Shown here one piece after another: positions 11,401 to 26,132 of a stretch of DNA of 64,000 nucleotides. The stretch spans positions 17,934,742 to 17,998,741 of the forward strand of contig CM042564.1 in NCBI GenBank assembly GCA_023630585.1. Direction: 5' to 3'. The notes beneath the pieces were generated by a model. That model worked only from the letters and a program-made list of their open reading frames with translations. It was not told the DNA's origin and searched no databases. Origin of the DNA: Cranoglanis bouderius. Lineage: Eukaryota; Chordata; Actinopteri; Siluriformes; Cranoglanididae. Made by a program: the position numbers and the translations under genes. Position 1 is the stretch's first letter. The number at the start of each line of letters is the position of its first letter.

Positions 11401-14400
11401 ATATGATGCAAGGCATATTGCAATCCCAGAGTTTTCATTCATCCATCCATCCGTTTCCTGTAACCACTTTATCCTGGTCAGGGGCACGTTGATTCGGAAC
11501 ACCGGGCAAGAGGCAGGAATACACACTTAATGGGATGCCGGTTCATCTCGGAGCACCATACACACATTCACACACTTCTTCATACTTGGATACAAATTAG
11601 CGTAGCCGATTCATCTACAGGCGTGTTTTTGTGAGGTGGGAAGGAACCAGTGCGGAGCATCATGCCACCAGTATGACGTTTTTGTCCACGTCCGAAGGAT
11701 CAGAGTGTGTTTTCACAATACGTTGCTGAGCATCACTGGGGTATCCGCACAGCCTGGTTCAATAGGACATGACATACAGCAACAATGTCACTGTGATACT
11801 AAGGCAAACTCCTTATAAGTGTAAATATTCTACATGTAGGGCTGGGTGATGTATCGATATAATATCGATATCGTGATAAATGATTACGCGATACATTTTT
11901 CTGAGATATCGTTAGTGAAGTATTTTTTAAAAGTTTTTAATAATTACAAATGAAATGGTACTGAATGGATGCCGTTGATTTGATATTATTTATTTTTAAC
12001 TTAATCTTCTTGGTCTTTGTAGGCATTAAAGAAAAGTATCGTTTAACATTTTTTGGGTTTGTTTTGCAGAGAGTTTGTTAGCTAAATTATATATCGTGAT
12101 ACGCATTATGTATATTGACATGATATTTTTGTCATATTGCCCAGCCCTGTCTACATGTGGATTGTATTGAATTGAAGTGCATTATTTGACCTTTAGCTCA
12201 GATTGCAGGTGTACAGTATGCATACTGACATGGAGAATACATGTACGGTTTAATGTGAACCTCCTGGTGTATAAAAGATATAGAAGATGAAGATAATGTA
12301 AGGTCATTTGCTGTCAAGTTATCTATAAACAGAGAACCATAGTGTTAATTACAGCAACACAGTCAGAGCAAAGATAGAGCGGTCACTTGCTGTTTGCATT
12401 TTGCATTTGAGCTGACCATTCATTTGAATACATTAGTGTCGATTAAGTATTTTGGGAACATTGCTGCAGTGGTACTTTAGAAGCCTTCTACTCTTACTAG
12501 TACCTTCTCTGTGGTATGCATTAACCTCCACCTTAGATCCGGGGGGGAAAAAAGGCTTTTCTATGTAAAGCTTTCTCTGGTGACATCAAAAGATTGTGCT
12601 TTCTTCCTCGTGCTGGGGGACCAGTGGGGTGCATATGTGCTTGGCTCCAAGTCAGGATAGCAGCAATCCCATGCTTATTGTGGGAAAATCTGATCTTCTA
12701 TAGCATAGTCAACGATCCTACAATTTGTCATTATTATTATTATTATTATTACAGCCTTCTGACTGTACACCTCTATTGAATTCTGTCCTCCTTGTCTGGG
12801 TACCATGAGCGCTGGATAAAGTGCAGATTGATCAAATACAAGCATCACAAAATTGTCTAACATTGCCATTCATTTCAGACGAGTGCAATTTTGTGAGAAC
12901 AATAGGGCTGCATCCTAAATCGCATACTACTGTACTAAATAGAATTGTCTGCTGATGGTATGTGGTTTGGAGCACGGCCTAGAATCACTTCTCTGCTCAG
13001 TGGTGTCTGATTTCAATTCCATCAAGTACAATGGAAAATCCCAGAAGATTTGCCAAGTCAGCTGCTTTATGTCTCTTCAAATAAAATCAAATGGCTTGTT
13101 GGAAAATGGCCAAGCAACTTGTGCCCACTGTAGCCTCAGATTCCTGTTCTCGGCTGACAAGAGTGGAACCTGATGTGGTCTTTTGCCTCAAGTTTCGATG
13201 TGTTGTGTATTCTGAGATGCTTTTCTGCTCACTGTGGGTGTAAAGAGTGATTATTTGAGTTACTGTAGCTTTCCTGTCAGTGCGAAGTAGTCTGGCCATT
13301 CTCCTCTGACCTCTCTCCTCAGGAAGGTGTTTCTGCCCACAGAAATGCCGCCCAGAATGTTTTTTTTTTGTTTTGTTTTCTGCACAATTCTGTGTGAACT
13401 CTAGAGCATTTTTCAATCTTATCTGCAAAGGGCAGTTGTGGCTGCAAGCTTTCATTCCAACCGAACAGGAGCCACACCTGATTCCACTTGTTTAATCAGT
13501 TCATCTTCTTCTGCAATCAACCATCAAATGTGCCTCCTATTTGGCTGGAATGAAAGCCTGCCACCAGACCGGCCCTTTGCGGATAAGATTGAAGACCCCT
13601 TCTCTAGAGACTGTTGTGCGTATAAATCCAAGGAGATCCTTGGATTGATTCACAGGTTCTGAAATACTCAAATCAGCCCATCTGGCAACAAAAACCATGC
13701 CACAGAGTAAGTCTCAACCAGCTCCCTAGTTCAGTAGTCAGGACACTGATCAGGGAGTTGGCCATTTTAAGGGCAAAATACTTCCAGTTCACTGGAACGT
13801 TTGCTCCCTAAAAAATCCCACAATGCACCGCAAAAACCAGGGAGCATCTACGCTCACTATGTTCTCATACTGGAAATGACGCCATGTTTTCTGAAGCTTC
13901 TCAGCTTGAACAAAATGGGGAACAAACTCTCGGCCAACTTCTGGCTACAAATGTAAGTAGCTTGTTATCGTTGTTGTAGCTCTTGAGTTATCGGTGTCTT
14001 AATGTGTAGTGAGCCGGGGTCCTGAGCAGTGCCCGAACTCATGTACACGATATACTGATTCACGACCCAGGGAGCTGATTGAGACCTATAGACCTTGTCG
14101 AGGTTACTGAGATCACGTTTTCTCTCCATTCTGTTGCTTGACATGTACATTAACTGTATCTCTTGACTTGTATTGTTGGGGTTGATGCTGTTGTCATCAT
14201 CAACGTTGTCTGAATGTCAATTGGTTTTTGCCATAAACATGCACAAAAATGTTAGTTGTAGCAGTTATAATTACAGACCAATATTGCACAACCCCATACT
14301 GCACCGCTGTTAAGGTAAAAATACTTGCAGCACATACCATAAAAACTGTTTAACCACTATCTACCACTGTTTTGAAATATCTCCAAATCTCACTCTTTAA

Positions 14401-16431
14401 ACCTGGATTTTCTACAAGTTGAGGATGTGAAATGTGTTTTCTTAATTTCTAAACCTTCTAAACAGAATCAAAACATTTACCACAGTGGAGTATTGATAGG
14501 CTGTTGAACTTTCGATACCTTTTGCAGGTTAGTAGTGGGATGTGCACCCAGCTAGCATTTTGACACAGATTAATGCAAGGACATAGAATTCTCGCTTTCT
14601 GTTAATTAAGTATTTGGATTATATTTCTATGAGACTGACCGTCTTTAACACTGGTTTAAAAAAACACTGCTTCTTTCATGTGTTTTGGGATTTTCAGAGT
14701 TCACATTTAAACAGTTCATTTTGGAATCGGAGCGAAATCTCTCTTTATGAAATCTGTCTCCAATATGTCTCTTTCCTCCTCCAGAGAATTTGCCTGACAG
14801 TAGTGACCAGTGTTTTCTCTCTGTGAGCTGCTGTTGTGGATTCGTCCCACATACCTGAAACATGATGAGCAACATTCTCCAAAAGCTCTGAGCAGTGTTC
14901 TCACTCTGGCCTGTAGTATGTGTTTTGTTTTTAAGTAAGCTTCCCATGTCGACATTCCTGAGAAATGTCCTCTGCAAACCAGTAGGAGCTGAAACTTGAA
15001 CTTTAGTGGGTGCTTTGAAATATTTTAGTGCTTGATTTGGATTTTTTTTTTTTTTGTCCTATAGCAGAGATTATTTTTGTTGTGTTTAAGACATGAACCT
15101 GACGCAAGTCCAAACTGTCGACTTAAGACGAGAGAGAGGACGTTTGGCTATTGTTTGTGACCGTGTCGTGAAATCCGCTTTAAGCCCAAGACATTTACAA
15201 GTAAGATGTACGAGATGTTTTAGTTGTTTGGTAATAAGCTAGCCAGGAAATATGCTACTGTGTCCATCCAGGAAGTGTCCACAAATACTAGTATGCTAGT
15301 GAAGCTAGCGATCAACAGAAGCAGTTGAGGTCCAAAAAATAAAATAAAAAAATAACAATCCATACGCTGAAAACGACTATGCTGTGTGATTGACTCATGG
15401 GTGGCACATATTGGGCTCAGAAGACTAAAACCAGCCAAACAGACTGTTAGCAAAATAGCACACACGTTCCAGCTAGTTAGCCAAAACAACTTGTAGTTAG
15501 TAGCTAAATGTTGGCTACAAATTCTGCATGGTGATTAGTTAGGTTTTTTTTTTTTTTATTATTATTATTTTTTTTAATCAAACTCCAACACTTGAGAGAT
15601 TTTCATGTAGTCCATTCCCATTTTGAATGTGTTTCATGTTCTTAGTTGGATGTAACTGTAACATAAATCCTTGGTGCTAAAAATGTTTTTGCACAATACC
15701 ACACACACTGACTAACAAATATGTGTTTCCATATTATGTAAAAGTTCTGTAGTGGTAAAATTAAAAGGAAGTTTCATGCCATTTTCTTCCACAAAGTCAG
15801 CAGCATGTATGTAGGTTAAGGTGTTCCTCTCTAGCGAGATCTGCCTGTAAGAATTTTGCAGATTCATGACTCCAGGCTGATCTTAATTTGACACTTCCTG
15901 ACACTGCTTTGATATGTGTGAAGCTCCACTGTGTGAGATTTTCTTTGTAAACGTTTTTGCTAACCCAAGGCTCTGACTCCACTGTGAAAGCAGTAGATCA
16001 GGCATTAGGTCTACCATTCATGGACCAACACTGTTTTGATCGTTGAAATCGAGTTAGTTGTTCTTTCTCAGATGAGCACACAGTGAAAACCGTGTTTTGG
16101 TCTGTTCCCAGAAGCACTTCTGACACACGGTAAACTACTGATAAATGGATAGGTAGTCTCATCTTTAAACATGTACAACTGGCCTTGGGTTTAACTTCTC
16201 ATTATACTTTTGAAGATATCTTCCTCTCAACCTTGGTGCTAACCTGAACCTCGGTGCTAACCTGGGGTAAAGCAATTAATTTTGAGCTTTGCAGTCCTCT
16301 TTACCTAAGAAAAAGTGCTAAAACTAATGGCTTTCAATGAATGTTTACAATTGTCCTTCAATTATGTAAAAGGTCCTGTTTCTACCTGAGAAGATGGACC
16401 ACTGTCAGTAAAAGATGCTGTCTCACTGCAA

Positions 16432-16479
<48 letters not shown>

Positions 16480-19400
16480 TTTGATTGGTCATACTGATTG
16501 TGAGATGCTAAGGGAAGGATGCAGCCTGATGGGAAACAGGTTCTGTTCTGTATCATGCTGTTTGCTTCCTGCCACCTTCCTTCTGTCACTCTTGAGGGAC
16601 TGCATCTTTCAGCTCCACAGCACACTGAGCCTTTACCCAACCAACACCAAGCAGCAAAGTCCTTTTTCAGGAGTTAGTAACACTCAGGCCCTGTGAAATG
16701 GACATTATTCAGTCCATCGAGGACTTTGTGATTTTGCGATCGCAGAAATGAACACAAAATCAAGGAAACTCCGCGATATTCGGAGGTGCTTGCAATTTCA
16801 AAATGACCACAGATTTGACGTATTCACAGTGCACATTCAGCCAAAGCCCTCTTCGATTCGTGTGCTTCAAACACGAGTACAGCTGAAAGGTCTCATTTAC
16901 CAACAAACATCACTACAAAAGACCGTGCAAAACAATTTCATGCAAAATCAAGCATTTTTGGCCGCAACAATCACAAAAAACCCTATAAAATAAAGACACA
17001 GCAGTTATTGCTATAGTGAGATCAAACCATTTTATTTGAGAAAATTTCTAAAACTCACTTTGGTGCAGTATTGGTTTGGTTAACATTCCTTTTCTGCCTT
17101 AAACTGTCTGTCCAGTAACAACTTTTACACTACAGCGCTGGTGAAATCTGATTGGTCAGATGGTGTGAATTACTTTTCTATAACAGCAGCTCTGACAGTA
17201 GTGCCAGCTGCAAGGCAAATTATAGATTTACATTAATATGCTTGTTCTAAAATGTTATCATACACAGAGACCTTTAACAAATGGAAAAAAAACACGTGGT
17301 ATTGTTGATGTGGTGAACGTTTCTGTAAGGTGATATTTATTTAGCATTTTTGGAAGGAGTCTTCAGTGTTAGTGCTTTGTAACAGTCAGAGGTAAAGCTT
17401 TAACTTTAAAGTCCCATCAAGTGAAGTGCTGTGAAACGCTCGGCGTTATTCGAAACAGGAAGTCAGGGTGGGATATATCGAGTGGCCTCCTCCCCCCTTT
17501 TAAATAGCCAATAGTGTGTAGCTTACCTCATAGCCCAGGCTAAACCATACTGACAGTTAGTACCATGGATTTTTATAAAGTTGGAGGCGGGACACTTCAG
17601 ATTCTAGAGAGCATTTGATTGGACAGAAAATCTGATGAGAAGCTGAAGTGCAGAATGATGTCATCAAAATTGTTCATTCGTATTGGTGGTAGAGAGACTG
17701 TACATTTTGAATGCATGTATCTCCTAAATGCAAATTTTGTAATAGTTTTGGAGCGCACTAGCTTATAGATCACCTTAAGGCTGATATTTATGCTAAAAGC
17801 CACAAAAGAGGACAGCTGTTGTGTTCTTGGTTTCTCTGTAATATGGCAAGCTAACTTTTATTCGCAGATGTTTCACAACATTAAATGTACCTATAAATGG
17901 ATAAAAAGTACAACGTGTTAAAAGTGTAGCCTAATTGTTTGCGATTTGCCATGCTATAAGAGGAAGAGGACACATTGGGACGTGCTGCTATTGGGGTGGG
18001 AACATTCATTCTGCTTCACATCAGGCCACATCACACCACCTATCTTGGATTATTTTCCTATATCAGCACACCCCATTGTGGTTTATTCCTTACTTCTGGA
18101 AAGAGACTTGTGTTATCTGGCTTTCAAGGACTGCATCTGGCAAACAATTCTGAGCTGTTTGTCTTTGTTGATTGCTCTCGTTTAAAATAACTTAGCTACT
18201 GGATTTTATAGTGCAGTTCATTACATGGACTTAAAACATCAGGGACAATGAGCCACTCGGTTGAAAATCTCAGCTATTATTTACAGATCTGGGGGAAGCA
18301 AAAAAAAGATTTAGATAACCGAGAAAGGCACATTTTGCCTGGGAGCTACTCCGATGGAACCCTAAGCCTTGATCATCCTGTAATCTCTACCCACGTAAAA
18401 AGATGCCATATCATTTTTATGACTTAAGGAAAAGTGTCTTTGCTATTGTTATCCAGTTGTGCAAGAAATAACCTGCAAGAACATGTAGAAAGTCTAAGCA
18501 CTTCACCCAGCATGCAATTATTAATCCATTTTCTTTTTCACAAGAAAATGAAGAAAAGGATTAGAAAAATCCTCTTTGTTAGAAAACAAATTCTTGTTCT
18601 TTTCAGTCTGCAACAAAAATGATTATAGCTTACAATCAAAAAATGGCACTCTTTATTAGTCACTCTTTATTAGTCACTCTTTATTAGTCACTCTTTATTA
18701 GTCACTTCTCTCCGGATTTCAATATAAAAAAAGCCATAAGAGTTCTTAGCAGGATTGTAACACCTGGCTTTGTGTTTGTTGGTTTAGAAACCATTAAGAT
18801 GCTCATAGATTCTGCCTGTTTTTTTTCCAGTCTATCATCATGCTCTATCTATCCATCCATTTTCTGTACCACTTATCCCCCAAACCTGCTATACAGGGTA
18901 GTGGGGAAGCCTGGAGCCTGTCCCAGGCAGGGTACACCCTGGACAGGGTGCTAACCCATCGCAGGGCACATTCTCACACACTACGAACAATTTAGAGATG
19001 CCAGTTAGCCTTCAACACATGTCTTTGGACTGGGGCAGGAAACCGGCGTACACAGAGGAAACCCCCGAAGCACAGGGAGAACATGCAAACTCCACGCACG
19101 CACGGCAGAAGCAGGAATCGAAACCTCAACCCCAGAGGTGCAAGGTGTAAACGTGCTAACCACTAAGCCACCGTGCCCCCCATCATGCTTTATCATCATA
19201 TAGAATATAAACCATCCCATAGAGATGAAGGGTGTCAGTATGAAGTGGGAAGATGAAGCTGCAGTAGCAATGGTTAAGGCTGCAGGGGTTGAGTGTGTGT
19301 TTAGACAGGATCACACTACCAGCATGGTGCTAGTGTTTAGCACCCAAGTGGCATTTAAATCACATACCGTCAGACACTGAGCTCTCACACAATCATGCCG

Positions 19401-22400
19401 GACTATGGCTGCGTCTGAATATCCCTACTACCCTACTACACAGTAGGCGAAAAGCAGTACGCCAGAGGAGTAGTATGTCCGAATTCTCAGTATTCATTAA
19501 ACAGTTGGCGAGAAATACCCAGATGACCTACTGCTTCCGCCGAGATTCTGCAGTATGGAAGCAGTGGATACTGCGCTATCCCATAAGGCAACAGGACTGC
19601 GCCGTGTAGTACGTCCTAATTGTATTTATGCTGACCACTTGTACTGATCAGTACGTACTGTATCAACGGCCGAGCAGTAGGTACTGAATCGAATGCAGTA
19701 GGTACTGAATCGAATGCAGTAGGTACTGAATCGAATGCAGTAGGTACTGAATCGAATGCAGTAGGTACTGAATCGAATGCAGTAGGTACTGAATCGAATG
19801 CAGTAGGTACTGAATCGAATGCAGTAGGTACTGCCACAGTATGTGGCTTTGCTTCTCTCACTAATACAGGCATGAGTTTCAAAACATAACACACCCAGTA
19901 TCCAGTAATTCAATTATTCTGCTCATGCTGGTTTTGACTGTGCAGAGCGGTTAAAGAGTGTCTTGGGGTGATCACATACCCACTTATTCTCAGTCTAGGA
20001 GCTGCTTTCATGGATGCCAGGATGGACTATTAGAATATAATGCAGTTTGTACTTGTCAGACACTCTCATATCATTTTATTGGTTTAAGGAAGATAGAGGT
20101 TTGCTTTTTAAATCATACTTAATATTTGTGTAATGTGTTTGGGGATTTCTTACCGCGGCTCGAGACGAACTGCACTTGACGTCAGAAAATGAACAAAAGT
20201 TCAAGACATTATCAGTAATAAGCTTGTAGCCTCAATGACAAAGTTTCATACAGAATTATACAGAAATGAATAATGGCCGGTTACCATGTCATGGGTTTGA
20301 TTAATTGTTGTTCATTTTGCAGAGCAGGACAGTTATGAAATATTATATTGTGGTCCATTAGTTTGGCTTTTTTTTTTTTTTTTTTTATGTTGGTAAATCA
20401 GGCTCTCAGGAAGCCTAGTTCTTTGCTTGTGAAATATACATGATGCTATTACAGTGGGATGTCACAGATTATAGTGGGAATACATTTCATGACAATTCTT
20501 AACCTTCATTTTACATTGTAGCCAATGAAATGATGAGCCTGGACTTCAGCAATCGTTCTAAAGGCCTAAAAAACTCTTATTTTATTTATTTATTTATTTT
20601 TATACAGCTTTTACAGGTTGATCTAAATAAAATATATTTGTAGACAGTTGTCTTCGTTCTCCAGTATGATGTTGGAACCTGACAAAACAAATAATAATAA
20701 TAATTATAAAAAAAAGTCCAACTGTTTTGGTCACTTTATCCTTTCAATTCATAATGTAATTCATAACGTGAATCTGCTAGCTATGCTTGGTAGCTAGCAT
20801 AATGTTCTAACATTTGGTGAGGTAGTTAGCTAGTTAAGCGTTACTTAGCTAGGTATGTGTTATCAAGTCTGACAAGGGTCCTAATTTTCTCTGTGTGTTT
20901 AACAATGTGGTGACCGCTTGTTGTGCTCTGCATGTATTTCTCTGATGTTGTAGTGTCATGATAAGGTCTAATTTCAAACTCCAGCAGCTCCACCTCGATT
21001 CTCACTTGGCTGAGGTTAGAGGGAGAGAGGGGAATTCACAAACTGTGTATTTTAAGAGCGGTTTGCAAGTACCATGAGGCAGACAGACTTCAGACTGTCA
21101 GCAGATGTCTAATATTAGAGATGGTCCAGCGCAGCTAAAGGTCACTGATGTGTCTATAAACACACATGTCCGTATACATATAGTCTCGCAAGCTAGATAT
21201 CTCGTTTGTCAATAGTTTGTCAATAAATGTGGCCAAGAACCATTTACTGTCACAGGAAAAGGCAAAGTAACTAACATGGCAGATGAGCAATTACAGACTT
21301 ACTCCTGCTTCACACAAAACTCTGGGGTAATTTTCTCAGTAAAGTGACTATATCTTGTTTTGAAAAGTTTGTTCCATTTGTGATGTTCTGCAGAGTTTCA
21401 CCTGCAGACTTTGTTTTCCTGCAGGAAACCAGTGCACAGAATTGAAGAGAGCCAGTCAGATTGCAGCCTACAAGATCCCGAAGGTTGTAGCCAGAAAAGC
21501 GTACAAAAGATATGAGGCGTGTGATTGTAATATTTGATTAAAAACAAAACTAAACTTTTTTTTTTTTTTTGTTGCAAGCTTCTGCAAGACTTTTACTGCA
21601 AAGGCCATGATCATGATCTTCAGTCCCTCCAGGATTTCGTGATCGCAGAAATGAACGCAAAATCAAGCAAACTCCGCAATAATCGGCAGAACTTGCAAAT
21701 TTTCTGCAGATTTGGGCCAAGACACGTCATGTAACGTCATCACAACGTGCATTCAGCCAAAGCCCTCTTCGATTCACGTGTGTCGAACATGCGTAGAGCT
21801 AAAAGGTATCATTTACCAACAAACATCACTGCGAAAGACCATGCAAAACAGTTTCATTCAATTGCAGGTTCACCACTTCAAGTCCATTTCTGCAAAAAAA
21901 ACACACAAAACAAAAACATTTTGGAAAAAGCCGCAGCAAAATCAAGCATTTTTTTTTTCTGCAACAATCAACAAAACAAAGACTCCAGGAAATCCTGTAT
22001 GGACTGGATAATGAATAACAGGCGAAAGTCTACATTGTACAGTCCTCTTATTGGGCCAAATCTGATCACTTGTTCTAAAATGGCCAGCAGAATATGACCA
22101 CAATGCATTAGACCTGCTTTCATAAACTCATACTCTCATCCAATTTCTGATCTCATATTCTCAGGGTGAGGGTCAGGATCATGTCATTAGATCCCATTGG
22201 TTTATAACTGACTTGAATAGGCTGGATGATGTCAAATAGCTCTGCGGTTGGGTGTGTTCCTCTGCAGCCCATAATTAGGCCCTGTATTCTGGAGCTCCCT
22301 CACAAGAGGGAGGGTGGAACTCAAACCAAAAGCAGTGTATTAAAGATCTTTGCACTCTCTGCAATTATATGTTAGGTGTTCACATAATGTATGTTGTTAT

Positions 22401-24620
22401 TGCTTACCTAATGGTCTGTCTCTGAGCATTTTTGCAGACAGTTTGCAGAGCATTTGTTTTTCTGTTATTGTTCATTAAAAAAAAAAGAAAAAAGTTTTTT
22501 ACTTTTACAAATAACCTGGCAGATATGTAGAACTTGATACAGTGGATTAAGCCGTGGCTTTAGCAAAAGTGGTTTAGGTTGCTGAGATAACACGTCGGGG
22601 GAAAACAGCCGTCCGATCTGGAATGCTTGTTTGTGTTTGGATGCACCTCCTTTCAGTCATTTTATAGAAACTTTATGGCCCATAGTAGATCCTGGGGACA
22701 GACTTTTATGAACATGTGCAGGAAATGGGCTTAAGGAGTTAAAAAAAAACCCCAAAAAACATTCAAATGTCGAACCCACTTAACTGTTGGAGACCTAATC
22801 TTGGAGAAAGAAGGTCACCAGTTCAAATCGCAGCATTGCCAAGCTGCCGCTCCCTTAACCCTCAACTGCTCAGTTGTATAAATGATTTAATTTAAGTTGC
22901 TCTGGATAAAGGCGTCTGCCAAATGCCATAAACGTAAATTTAAACGTACCTAATTTTACTTTTAAATGTAGACCTTCATAAGTTTCTAAGTCATTTTGTG
23001 CACATCATAATGAGGTGACTGAGCTGTGGAAAAACCTGCCTGACAGAGCTATGAATGGCATCTAGCACTGCATATGAGAACATCAGATATATCACTCATC
23101 CCAGTGAGGTCACTGAGAGAAGCTTGTGTTTGTTTCTTCCTGGAGCTCTAGTTATTCTCTATAGAACACATTCACTTTCTCTACTCACTGGCAAACGCCA
23201 GGGAAAAAAATAACTTTAACCACAGATGCATTTTTTTGCAGACATGCCTAATCAATGGTGGACAAATCACACATTTATTAGTGAAAATATGGGGAAAGTG
23301 AAAGCAGAATGATTTGGTTTGGATTGACTAGGCTAAAAAGTGGTAGCTATCGTAATGGAATAACATTTGGCAGGGTAGGTAGCTAGTGATGGGCTTTTTA
23401 GCTAGTTAAGTATGATCAAGTCTGGTTAATGTCTTCATTTTCTCTTTATGTGTTTAACTGCACCGGGACTACGTGTTGAGTTGTGTGACAGCTTTGTGCT
23501 GGATTTTATTTTGCTTGGTTTCATCAGTGTTTCCACATACGCACATTTTCCTGATCCTGTCATCTGTGCATGCTGATTAATCGGCTGTTGTACCGGCAGC
23601 AGATTACCGCCTTGCTGATGTGTGTGTAGTGCAGCGGGTGGTGGAATTCAGAGTGAGTAACGCTCGTTGTAGTTACAGTGCAGGGGTGTCGCACCACCGT
23701 GTCTCACAGCTACATATCAAATGAAAACTTGCCTTGTTTAAGTCAGTAGGGTGTAGGGTTTGTTCACTTTCTCTGGTTCTTGACTCTATTTGTCTGTCGG
23801 ACAACTACAAAACAAAAACTAATACCCCCAACACAAAATCTGCTTGTCCTAAAGGCTAGAGATTTGTCCGCCTCTGCTACTCTACTAGTTTGGCTTAGTG
23901 GTTAGTATGTTTGCCTCGCACCTCTGGGGTTGGGGGTTTGATTCCCACCTCCACCCTGTGCGCACAGAGTTTGCATGTTCTCCCCGTGTTTTGGAGGTTT
24001 TCGGGTTCTCCAGTTTCCTCCCCCAGCATCCCCCATGGATGCTACTCTGCTAAGTTTTGATGTACTTTAGTGACATGAATGAGACAGTGTCAGTCACCAC
24101 TGTGTCTTGTTCCTCTTGCTCACTGATATACTTGCTGGGTCCAAAACTAACTGACAAAATAGCTTATAGTGGCAAGTTGGAATTACCAGAGCAGTCTGTC
24201 TTGGCTTGGACAGTTCACTTCTTGATGAGTCCTCGAGGCAACATAACACACTCTCGGAAACCACGGACTCACTGAACAAGAAGTTTAGGATCTTGTTTTT
24301 GAATAAAATGACTTGAGTTGCCTCTCTTACACTGGACAAATCTGGGGTGAATCAAGTGAATCCAGTACTAAATGGAGTCACTGAGCGATCTTTAGAGCAG
24401 CAGGCCAGGATACACTGAAAAAGGCTTAAGTGTGGCTGAATGTGAAAAAAAAATTCTTTGTTTAAACTCAGACGAAATAGTAATGATAAAAAAAAAGGCC
24501 AGTAAACAGTGCTCAGCATGCTTAGGATGATTAGTATTAGATTTCAGATCTCTCATAGTCCTCTGGGAAAGTGCTGGCATCATCATTTTTTTTCTCTAGC
24601 ACTGTCTTAAGTGGCAGACC

Positions 24621-24655
<35 letters not shown>

Positions 24656-26085
24656 ATTATTTTTTTTTAAACATCTGAAAAGTTTGTTTTACAGTGAACT
24701 GCTTCTCTCACTGCTGTGCAGAGCCGAACAGTGGCAATCTAGGGCACTTCTGCACACTCATAAGGCAAGAAACTAAGCCAGACAAGAAGAAATGTAACAC
24801 AACACGGCATAACAAATCAGAACAGATGTGCTAGGACATTCTGCACATTTGTTAACAGCTTATTAAACCTGGAAGTATAATGTGGTGAATTGAGATGTGG
24901 AGTGCAGTCATGTTGATGAGAGCATTCTCGTCCGCTGTACACAGCAGGTGGTCTGGTCTGATGTATTGAGCCTTGATGTTTTTCACCGATGAACAGATCA
25001 CGCTGTGGCCAGACAGTTACTCAGAGCTTAACACAACTCCCGAGCCACACACCCTTTTACTGTGTGCAGTTAAATGCACACACATGCACACACATGCACA
25101 CAGGTCCTAGGTACCAAAGCACTCTCCTTCCCATTGTCACTAAAATATAATTCTGCAAAGGCATACACTGTTTTTTTTTTTAATTATTATTTTGCGATAT
25201 TTTTCAATTACATTTTAAAAACAAGCTGAAGAGTAATGTCAGCACAATACTCTCTCTCTCCCCCCCCCACCCCCTCCACACATTCGCATGAGGGGCACCC
25301 TTCCTCCTTACGTCACCCATCCGGTGTGAGGGAGAGGGGTGTGGGGAGGAGGATGAGGTAATTCATTAGCCTCTCAGTCTTGCTCAAATGAGATGCAGCT
25401 CTATTTTCTCCCCCCCCTCCCATCTCTCCTTCCCTTCCTATTCTTTTGATTTAACTGACAGCACTCGCTACCCCGTTTCCGACCCCCTATTTGTCTAATT
25501 TCCATTTTTTAAAAGAGCATGACGCGACTCTCTGGAGTTCAGAAGCAGGGCTCGTTTGGCAGCGCTGTTCTGAAATCTCAATTTGACAGGGTTGTTTATT
25601 ACTTTTTTTTTTTTTTTAAATTTATTTTCTTTTTGGCAAGACCACTTTTTGCACTTAGATTTTTACTAACACTTATCAGATCAGTAATTGACAGACAGCG
25701 GTCGTATATAACTCTGATGGAAATAACGACCCTAAACAGAAGTGCCTCATCAAATTTATTCTGTCTGATCAGATTTCAGCATTTTATTTGCTGTGTAGTT
25801 TTTCCCAACAGATCCTCACTTTCAGTCTCTTCTACAGAATTAACCAACATTCTTCAAATGTCTGAGGCCGAATGAGGAATTTCATTATCCAACATAGAAA
25901 AATGTGATTTTAGAGTGTGCTGTGATTTTAATGATAGGTTACATTATTAATCTTGTAAGTTTTAAAAGGGAAAACTCAGCCTCGAGCGTGTGAACTGCCT
26001 GTGGATGAGTTCACTTCTCTCTGAACAAAGCAAGAATTATGACCTTGCCATGAAGCACAGCAAGATAGTGTTTTCAGTTAGTCTA

Positions 26086-26132
<47 letters not shown>

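Noticed and set aside
19674..19833. Regular repeats like a CRISPR array
   Set aside because: Contiguous tandem units without spacers in a eukaryotic intron.
19616..19913. Two overlapping minus-strand frames with seven-residue repeats (VPTAFDS and shifted version), like a repeat protein
   Set aside because: The 21-bp array is open in more than one frame, has no start or splice context, and the DNA repeat is perfect at synonymous positions.
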